From positions 1 through 10,549 of the forward strand of contig CAIYSH010000180.1 of the NCBI GenBank assembly GCA_903928755.1: a stretch of 10,549 bases of DNA. Direction: 5' to 3'. Positions 5,335-10,549 of this stretch are shown here, piece by piece. A program made the translations under genes and the position numbers. The stretch's first letter is position 1; each line of letters begins with the position of its first letter. Source of the stretch: an uncultured Alphaproteobacteria bacterium. Its GTDB lineage: Bacteria; Pseudomonadota; Alphaproteobacteria; Caulobacterales; Caulobacteraceae. The notes beneath the pieces were generated by a model. The model saw only the letters and a program-made list of their open reading frames with translations, did not search any database and was not told the origin of the DNA.

Positions 5335-6573
5335 CTAGGCGCTTTCTGGCGGCGTGGTGATCTGGCCTTCCCACTTTGCAACCACAGCGCTTGCCACGGA
5401 ATTACCCACCACATTGGTCGCCGAGCGGCCCATGTCCAGCAACTGGTCCGCGGCCAGGATGATGCCGATGCCGGCCTCTGGAAGCTTGAAATAGGCCAGG
5501 GTGGCGGCGATTACGACGATAGAGGCCTTGGGCACGCCGGCCATGCCCTTGGAGGTGATCATCAACAGACCCAGCATGGTGACCTGCTGGGCCAGGGTCA
5601 GGTGAATTCCGTAGATCTGGGCAATGAACAGGGTGGCGAAGGTGCAGTACATCATCGACCCGTCCAGATTGAACGAATAGCCCAGGGGCAGGACAAAGCT
5701 GGCGACCTTCTTCGAGACGCCGAATTTCTGCAGCGCTTCCAGGGTGCCCGGATAGGCGGCTTCCGAAGATGCCGTTGAAAAGGCCAGCATGATGGGCTGT
5801 CGGATCAGCCCGATCAGCTTCAAGGCCCGGGGGCCGACGATCAGGACCAGGGCTGCGCCCAGCAGGACCCAGAGCAGCCCGAGGGACAGGTAGAAGCCGC
5901 CGATGAACTTCAGATAGGCGCCAAGTATGTCAGTGCCCTTCAAGGCAATGACAGAGGCCAGCGCGGCAAAGATCGCCAGGGGCGATGCCAGCATCACATA
6001 GCTGGTGACCTTCAGCATGACCGATGCGACCTGTTCCACCAGGCCGAGGATGGCCGGGGCGCGGTCCTCTGTCGACGCAATGGCCGTCCCGACAAACACC
6101 GAGAAAATGACGATCGGCAGGATCTCGTTGTTCGCCATCGACTTGATGATCGATTCCGGAACCAGGTGGGTGGTTATGAACTCCTTGAAGGTCAGCTGGG
6201 CACCGCCGGCAAGGGCTCCTGCCGTCGCCGTCGGGTCCGGGGCAATACCCGCCCCGGGCTGCAGCCACTGGACCATGATCAGGCCGATGGTCAGGGAAAT
6301 GATCGAGGCCGAAATGAACCAGAACATGGTCTTGACCCCGACACGGCCCACGGCCGCGGCGTCTTCCATGTGGGCTATGCCTGCCACGAGGGTGGAGAAT
6401 ACCAGCGGGGCAATGATCATCTTGATCATCCGAAGGAAGACCGTGGTGATGATTCCAAGTCCATCGGCCCAGGACTTGGCCTGTTCTGCTGGCAGATAGG
6501 CGTGCATGGCCAGGCCGACGGCGACGCCAAGCACCATGGCGGCGATGACAAGGTAAGAGAAGCGACGATTCAT
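5335..6573 (-). CDS. SLC1-family (DAACS) acidic amino acid / dicarboxylate:cation symporter
   Basis: This 412-residue inner-membrane protein has the Glt symporter fold, with about eight membrane helices plus two re-entrant hairpins. Seen are the first hairpin STASSEAAYP (266-275), the NLDGS motif of helix 7 (302-306), the second hairpin around SKGMAGVPKAS (341-351), and helix 8 with Asp380, Arg383, Asn387 and Asn391. By alignment with GltPh these are Asp394, Arg397, Asn401 and Asp405. The Arg binds the substrate side-chain carboxylate. The Asp at the 394 position contacts the amino group and is Ser in E. coli DctA, which favours glutamate/aspartate over plain dicarboxylates. Asn at the Na1-site Asp405 position is also found in DctA-type carriers, so the coupling ion is uncertain. 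GGGG six bases upstream of the ATG supports the start. It may be cotranscribed with htpX. Confidence 0.9.
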   Translation of the reverse strand: MNRRFSYLVIAAMVLGVAVGLAMHAYLPAEQAKSWADGLGIITTVFLRMIKMIIAPLVFSTLVAGIAHMEDAAAVGRVGVKTMFWFISASIISLTIGLIMVQWLQPGAGIAPDPTATAGALAGGAQLTFKEFITTHLVPESIIKSMANNEILPIVIFSVFVGTAIASTEDRAPAILGLVEQVASVMLKVTSYVMLASPLAIFAALASVIALKGTDILGAYLKFIGGFYLSLGLLWVLLGAALVLIVGPRALKLIGLIRQPIMLAFSTASSEAAYPGTLEALQKFGVSKKVASFVLPLGYSFNLDGSMMYCTFATLFIAQIYGIHLTLAQQVTMLGLLMITSKGMAGVPKASIVVIAATLAYFKLPEAGIGIILAADQLLDMGRSATNVVGNSVASAVVAKWEGQITTPPESA

Positions 6574-6691
6574 TTAGGTCCCCAGGCCGAGATCAGCCCG
6601 CATTTGTCGCCGGGATCAGGGGGCGCGTCCATAGCCCGCTGTCCAAGCAGACGATGGAAGGCTAGGGTTTTTCTCCCTCAAGGAGTTTTGC

Positions 6692-7393
6692 ATGGAAAAT
6701 AACCGTTTGGACCGCCGTCAACTGATCGGCGCAGTTGCCCTTGCGTCTGCTGTTGCAGCTTCAGCGCAGGCGGCTGATGCGCCAGCGTCCGCTGCCCTGA
6801 CCTTTTCGCCGCAGCCAAAACCATTGCCCTTTGATCCGAAGACCATTCCCGGCATTTCGGAAAAGCTTCTGACCAGCCATCACGACAACAACTATGTGGG
6901 CGCCGTGAAGCGCCTTGGTGCCATTGAAGCCCAGATCTCCGGGCTCGACATGGCAACCGCCCCTGGCTTCCTGCTCAATGGCCTGAAGCGCGAGGAATTG
7001 ATCGCCTGGAACTCGATGATCCTGCACGAGCTCTATTTCGGTGGTCTTGGCGCGGCCAATCGTCCGGGTGCTGCCCTCAGCCGCGCCATAGAGCGGGACT
7101 TTGGCAGCGAGTCCAAATGGCGGGCGGAATTCTCGGCCATGGGCAAGGCCCTGGGGGGCGGCTCCGGCTGGGTCCTGTTGACCTACAGCCACAGGGACAA
7201 CCGTCTGATGAACCAGTGGGCCATGGATCACACCATGACCCTGGCCGCTGCCACGCCGATCCTGGCCATGGACATGTATGAGCACGCCTACGCCATGGAT
7301 TATGGGGCCCGGGCCGCAGCCTATGTTGATGCCGTCATGGCGACCTTCAACTGGACCCAGGCAGACGCGATTTTCGCGAAGGCGACGGCCTAG
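6692..7393 (+). CDS. Tat-exported, atypical Fe/Mn-family superoxide dismutase
   Basis: The 233-residue product begins with a twin-arginine-type signal (LDRRQLIGAVAL, likely cleaved after Ala27 in AQA), so it is probably folded with its metal and sent to the periplasm. The four metal ligands of the family are visible: His63 (SHHDNNY), His112 (ILHELYF), and Asp194 and His198 (MDMYEHAY). Aligned on the first ligand, the usual second-shell residues differ: the positions of His30 and Tyr34 of E. coli MnSOD are Asn67 and Ala71. His180 (MDHT) falls where the active-site Gln stands in many enzymes, resembling the His-type SODs of mycobacteria and archaea. A strong ribosome binding site, AAGGAG, precedes the ATG by 7 bases. 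The gene is divergent from the symporter with a 118-bp gap in which no clear promoter was found. A hairpin follows its stop. Family membership is firm, but dismutase activity is inferred. Confidence 0.87.
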   Translation: MENNRLDRRQLIGAVALASAVAASAQAADAPASAALTFSPQPKPLPFDPKTIPGISEKLLTSHHDNNYVGAVKRLGAIEAQISGLDMATAPGFLLNGLKREELIAWNSMILHELYFGGLGAANRPGAALSRAIERDFGSESKWRAEFSAMGKALGGGSGWVLLTYSHRDNRLMNQWAMDHTMTLAAATPILAMDMYEHAYAMDYGARAAAYVDAVMATFNWTQADAIFAKATA

Positions 7394-7403
7394 ATTCCGG
7401 AAG

Positions 7404-7433
7404 TTCGAGGCGCAGTTCAGGCTGCGTCTCGAA
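7404..7433 (+). terminator. Strong hairpin after the SOD gene
   Basis: A 12-bp stem (7404-7415 with 7422-7433, one G-U pair) encloses the loop TTCAGG, starting 11 bases after the SOD stop codon. No T run follows (AATCTGTC), so it is either a hairpin-only terminator or an RNA 3'-end stabiliser. Its position between two genes favours a termination or processing role. Confidence 0.5.
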
Positions 7434-7449
7434 ATCTGTCGAAAAGTGC

Positions 7450-7457
7450 GCTATAAG
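7450..7457 (+). promoter_or_regulatory. Candidate -10 element for leaderless amn mRNA
   Basis: GCTATAAG matches seven of eight positions of the Caulobacter housekeeping -10 consensus GCTANAWC. It ends 6 bases before the amn ATG at 7463, so transcription would begin at or next to the A of the start codon. No Shine-Dalgarno sequence is visible in front of amn, as expected for a leaderless message. No clear -35 was found, which lowers confidence. Confidence 0.42.
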
Positions 7458-7462
7458 CCGCC

Positions 7463-8923
7463 ATGACAGATGAAATTGAAAACAAGGCGCTCCGGATCTG
7501 GAGCCAGCTCAACGATGAATACCGCGCCTCGGTCGAGGCCCTGCGATCGGCCCTGAAGACCTTCCTCGCCGGCGGCCCCGCACCTGATCCGGCCCTTCGC
7601 GCCAGTGGTGCCTTTACCTATCCCGAGCTTCGCCTGCACTGGGCACCGGGACAGGTCTATCCCAGGCTTTCCCGGGCCTTTGCCAGACTGGCCTCGCCAG
7701 GTCATTTTGCCGTCACGGTCACCCGCCCGGATCATTTCAAGGACTATCTGATCGAGCAGATCAGCCTGATCCTCTCGGACTTTGATGTGGAGATCGAGGT
7801 CGTCCGCTCGAACCAGGAGATCCCGTTTCCCTATGTGCTGGATGGTGCCGTTGATCTGGCCATGGCCGATGTGGGCTCCTCTGAGATCGCCCGCCACTTC
7901 CCGACGACTGAACTCGCCTTCATCGGCGACGAGGTGGCCGACGGTTTCAACTCACCAACCCTGGAACAAGCAAGGCCGCTGGCCCTGTTCGACGGTCTCC
8001 GCACCGACTTTTCCCTGGCCCGCCTGACCCACTATACCGGCGCCCCGGCCGAGCACGTCCAGCAGTTCATCCTGTTCACCAACTATCACCGCTATGTGGA
8101 TGAGTTCGTCCATTGGGCGTGTGAGCAGCTCAAGGCGCCGGACAGTCCCTACACGGCGCTCTCGGCCTCCGGCCGGGTCGTGGTGACCAAGGCCACACCA
8201 GACCCGGAACAGGTCATCGCAGATGGAACCTGGCGCAAGCATCAGATGCCCGCCTATCACCTGATGGCCGAGGGACGTCGGGGTATCACCCTGGTCAATA
8301 TCGGTGTCGGGCCATCCAATGCCAAGACCATCACAGACCACCTGGCGGTCCTGCGGCCCCAGGCCTGGCTGATGATCGGACACTGCGGCGGTCTGCGGGG
8401 GTCCCAGACAATTGGCGACTATGTTCTTGCTCACGCCTATCTGCGGGATGACCATGTCCTGGATGGCGTCCTGCCGCCGGAAATTCCGATCCCGCCCATT
8501 GCCGAAATCCAGGTGGCCATGGGCCGCGCTGCCGAGGCCATCACCGGCGAGTCGGGGGATATGCTCAAGCGGCGGCTGCGTACCGGCACGGTTGTAACCA
8601 CGGACGACCGGAACTGGGAACTGCGCTATTCTTCCAGCGCCCTGCGTTTCAACCAGTCCCGGGCTGTAGCGATTGACATGGAAAGTGCCACAATCGCCGC
8701 CCAGGGTTACCGGTTCCGGGTACCCTACGGCACCCTGCTGTGCGTCTCGGACAAGCCCCTCCACGGTGAGATCAAGCTGCCGGGACAGGCCAATGCCTTT
8801 TATGAACGGGCCATAGGCCAGCATCTGCAAATTGGTCTGGCCACCATGGATCTTCTCCGCAAGGAGGGGAACAAGCTGCACTCCCGCAAGCTTCGCAGCT
8901 TTGATGAGCCACCCTTCCGCTAG
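7463..8923 (+). CDS. amn: AMP nucleosidase
   Basis: The enzyme hydrolyses AMP to adenine and ribose 5-phosphate in the cytoplasm, helping to control AMP level and purine salvage. At 486 residues it matches the full-length bacterial enzyme (E. coli Amn, 484 aa). The N-terminal AMP-nucleosidase-specific domain covers roughly residues 15-175, and the nucleoside-phosphorylase-like catalytic domain roughly 250-465. Diagnostic motifs are NIGVGPSNAKT (279-289), IGHCGGLRG (305-313), DMESATIAAQG (405-415) and CVSDKPLHGEIKLPG (427-441), with Asp430 as the likely catalytic acid. The ATG at 7463 is the natural start, but no ribosome binding site precedes it. A -10-like GCTATAAG lies immediately upstream instead. 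The phosphatase gene begins 9 bp after its stop, suggesting cotranscription. Confidence 0.95.
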   Translation: MTDEIENKALRIWSQLNDEYRASVEALRSALKTFLAGGPAPDPALRASGAFTYPELRLHWAPGQVYPRLSRAFARLASPGHFAVTVTRPDHFKDYLIEQISLILSDFDVEIEVVRSNQEIPFPYVLDGAVDLAMADVGSSEIARHFPTTELAFIGDEVADGFNSPTLEQARPLALFDGLRTDFSLARLTHYTGAPAEHVQQFILFTNYHRYVDEFVHWACEQLKAPDSPYTALSASGRVVVTKATPDPEQVIADGTWRKHQMPAYHLMAEGRRGITLVNIGVGPSNAKTITDHLAVLRPQAWLMIGHCGGLRGSQTIGDYVLAHAYLRDDHVLDGVLPPEIPIPPIAEIQVAMGRAAEAITGESGDMLKRRLRTGTVVTTDDRNWELRYSSSALRFNQSRAVAIDMESATIAAQGYRFRVPYGTLLCVSDKPLHGEIKLPGQANAFYERAIGQHLQIGLATMDLLRKEGNKLHSRKLRSFDEPPFR

Positions 8924-8932
8924 GTCGATCTG

Positions 8933-9703
8933 ATGACGCCGCATGTTGAATCCATCGAAAACTTCCGCGACTTCGGTGGCTATGACACGGCCTGTGGTCG
9001 GGGACTGAAGCGCGGCGTGCTCTACCGGTCGGCCAACCATGCCTATGCCTCAGACGACGATATCGAGGTTTTGGGTCAGCTTGGCGTCAAGGCGATTGTG
9101 GACTTGCGTCGCCCCATGGAGCGTCAGCGGGAGCCCTCCAGGCGGTGGATCGATTTCGACGCCCATGTGGTGGAAAATGATCATGAGCCGGAAGGCAGCG
9201 ACTGGTCCCACCTCATGGCCGCCAGCCACAAGGTCGACGCCGACTGGTTCCGCGAGGACTCCCTCAGCTTCTATCGTGCGACCCCCTATGATCCTCGGTA
9301 TGTGGACCTGTTTTCCCGGTATTTTCAGATCCTGGCGGAGACCGAAGGCGCGATCCTGGTTCACTGTTCGGCGGGCAAGGACCGCACCGGCATGATCTGT
9401 GCCCTGACCCATCATCTGGCGGGGGTCCACCAGGACGACATCCGCGCCGACTTCCTGGCGACCAATCACGAAGGCCGCATGCAGAAGCGGATCGACTTTC
9501 TGGGACCCTGGATCCGCAATACCGCCGGCAAGGAGGTGAGCGAAGATGCCTTGAAGGTCGCCGTCAGCGTTCACGAGTCCTATCTCGACGCCGCCTTTGC
9601 GCAGATCACGATGACCTCAGGCTCATTCGACGCCTATCTGTCGGGCGTTCTGGGCGTTGATTCCCGCCGCAGGGCGCAGATCGCGGCGCGTATACTCCGC
9701 TAA
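8933..9703 (+). CDS. PtpB-like tyrosine/dual-specificity phosphatase (Y_phosphatase3 family)
   Basis: This is a 256-residue, probably cytoplasmic protein. The signature loop HCSAGKDRTG places the nucleophile Cys145 and phosphate-binding Arg151 in a CX5R motif. The Lys-Asp after the Gly is typical of the family that includes Mycobacterium tuberculosis PtpB. The N-terminal hallmark NFRDFGGY (10-17) and the LYRSA and IVDLRRPMER segments also fit. Relatives hydrolyse phosphotyrosine, phosphoserine/threonine or phosphoinositides, so the substrate here cannot be stated. There is no signal peptide. It begins 9 bp after amn, so the two are likely one operon, which raises the possibility of a role near nucleotide metabolism, unproven. 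Confidence 0.88.
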   Translation: MTPHVESIENFRDFGGYDTACGRGLKRGVLYRSANHAYASDDDIEVLGQLGVKAIVDLRRPMERQREPSRRWIDFDAHVVENDHEPEGSDWSHLMAASHKVDADWFREDSLSFYRATPYDPRYVDLFSRYFQILAETEGAILVHCSAGKDRTGMICALTHHLAGVHQDDIRADFLATNHEGRMQKRIDFLGPWIRNTAGKEVSEDALKVAVSVHESYLDAAFAQITMTSGSFDAYLSGVLGVDSRRRAQIAARILR

Positions 9704-9735
9704 ACGCGCTGCAGGCCTCTTGTCTTTCGCCCAGT

Positions 9736-9776
9736 GCAAAGGGAGAAGGGGCGCAAATCCCAGAGCCCTTGCTTTT
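9736..9776 (+). terminator. Weak terminator candidate after the phosphatase gene
   Basis: GCAAAGGG (9736-9743) pairs with CCCTTGC (9766-9772), leaving one bulged A, and TTTT follows. The 22-base loop can form a small inner GGG/CCC pairing. The fold is imperfect, but its place 33 bp after the stop and the T run fit a terminator separating the amn-phosphatase pair from the aminotransferase. Confidence 0.3.
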
Positions 9777-9790
9777 CCAGAGGACTGATC

Positions 9791-10549
9791 ATGCAAAGCT
9801 TCCAGCCGCCGCGCCGCATCCTGATGGGTCCGGGTCCTTCGGACGTCAGCCCCCGTGTGCTGGCCGCCCTGGCACGCCCGACCATTGGTCACCTGGATCC
9901 GCAGTTCCAGTCCCTGATGGAAGAGATCAAGGCCGCCCTGGCACGACTGTTCAATGCGCCGGACCATGCCTGCGTGCCGCTGCCGGCACCAGGCACGGCG
10001 GGCATGGAAGCTGCCATCATGAACCTGCTGGAGCCCGGCGAACGGGCGGTGATCGCCATCAATGGGGCTTTCGGCGGCCGGATGGCTGACATGGCAGACC
10101 GGGCCGGCGCAGAGGTCACCAAGGTCGAGTTCGACTGGGGTCAGCCTGTGGACCCGGTGGTGGTTGAAGAAGCCCTGAAGGCAGCAGGTCCGGTCAAGGT
10201 CCTGGCCTTTGTCCACGCCGAAACCTCCACCGGGGTTCGTTCCGATGCTGCCACACTCTGTGCCCTGGCCCGCAAATATGGGGCCCTGTCGATTGTCGAC
10301 TGTGTGACCTCCCTGGGCGGCATTCCTGTCGACGTTGCGGCCTGGGATGCCGATGCTGTCTATTCAGGGACCCAGAAATGTCTTTCTGCCCCTCCAGGGC
10401 TTTCGCCCATTGCCCTGTCCCGGCGCGCCCAGGCGGCCATCACCGCCCGCAAGACCAAGGTGCGTAACTGGCTTTGCGACTTCAATCTGCTGATGAGCTA
10501 TTGGGGTGGAGAGGGTGGCCGCACCTATCATCACACGGCCCCGATCAAC
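9791..10549 (+). CDS. Class V aminotransferase, alanine/serine-glyoxylate type (3' end outside window)
   Basis: The first 253 codons of a PLP enzyme are present and the frame is open to the window edge. Family members of about 390 residues transfer an amino group from alanine or serine to glyoxylate (or the reverse with pyruvate). Visible hallmarks are the N-terminal LMGPGP (11-16), the PGTAGMEAA cofactor-phosphate region (67-75), HAETSTGV (146-153), Asp170 in IVDCVTSLGG that contacts the pyridine nitrogen, and Lys196 in SGTQKCLSAPPG, the Schiff-base lysine. These agree with alanine-glyoxylate aminotransferase (AGXT type) better than with cysteine desulfurases or phosphoserine aminotransferase. 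AGAGGA ends 6 bases before the ATG and supports the start. Which amino donor it prefers cannot be told from this part. Confidence 0.9.
   Translation, partial: MQSFQPPRRILMGPGPSDVSPRVLAALARPTIGHLDPQFQSLMEEIKAALARLFNAPDHACVPLPAPGTAGMEAAIMNLLEPGERAVIAINGAFGGRMADMADRAGAEVTKVEFDWGQPVDPVVVEEALKAAGPVKVLAFVHAETSTGVRSDAATLCALARKYGALSIVDCVTSLGGIPVDVAAWDADAVYSGTQKCLSAPPGLSPIALSRRAQAAITARKTKVRNWLCDFNLLMSYWGGEGGRTYHHTAPIN

Noticed and set aside
5276..5374. 33-residue N-terminal extension of HtpX
   Set aside because: It overlaps the 3' end of the symporter gene and the RpoH promoter candidate, and precedes the normal membrane-anchored family start.
6604..6667. Promoter for the SOD gene using TTGTCGC and CATAGC or GCTAGGGT
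   Set aside because: Neither combination gives both acceptable spacing and an acceptable -10, so no promoter was called.
7952..9040. Long minus-strand open frame (362 codons) opposite amn and the phosphatase start
   Set aside because: It spans two well-supported genes on the other strand and shows no recognisable motif.
1..10549. Mobile element, CRISPR array, phage or defence system
   Set aside because: No transposase, integrase, terminal repeats, regular spacers or defence domains were seen. All coding regions belong to common chromosomal families with similar base composition.

Overview
The window is chromosomal DNA from an alphaproteobacterium, most likely of the Caulobacterales. The case rests on moderately high GC, NrdA and NrdB of the type found in that group, and a CtrA-like box (TTAA-N7-TTAG) with GANTC (CcrM-type) sites in front of nrdA. 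The genus cannot be fixed from the sequence alone. All genes look like resident housekeeping or stress genes. I found no insertion sequence, phage gene, CRISPR array, tRNA or rRNA, and no obvious new defence or mobile system. The most interesting content is regulatory DNA and a few unusual protein variants.

Layout. 1-293 is a regulatory region: an inverted repeat and a palindrome built on TGATCA, a CtrA-like box, and two NrdR-like boxes exactly 31 bp apart. 294-2159 is nrdA, the catalytic subunit of class Ia ribonucleotide reductase, without an N-terminal ATP-cone. 2305-3147 is a short exported beta-barrel protein resembling the C-terminal half of the LpxR (DUF2219) lipid A deacylases. 3148-3340 carries a second pair of NrdR-like boxes, again 31 bp apart, ahead of nrdB (3341-4372, radical-generating subunit). 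nrdA and nrdB are therefore separated by an unrelated envelope gene, but each has its own matching regulatory module.

The minus strand from 6573 to 4376 holds an SLC1-type acidic amino acid/dicarboxylate symporter followed by an HtpX-type membrane zinc protease. A good RpoH (heat-shock sigma) promoter candidate lies just ahead of htpX. htpX and nrdB converge with only 3 bp between their stop codons.

On the plus strand, 6692-7393 is a Tat-exported, atypical Fe/Mn superoxide dismutase followed by a strong hairpin. AMP nucleosidase (7463-8923, possibly leaderless) and a PtpB-like CX5R phosphatase (8933-9703) form a tight pair. The window ends inside an alanine/serine-glyoxylate type class V aminotransferase (from 9791).

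As a set, the genes cover dNTP synthesis (nrdA, nrdB), purine nucleotide turnover (amn), envelope quality control and oxidative defence (htpX, SOD), and amino acid and glyoxylate metabolism (symporter, aminotransferase).
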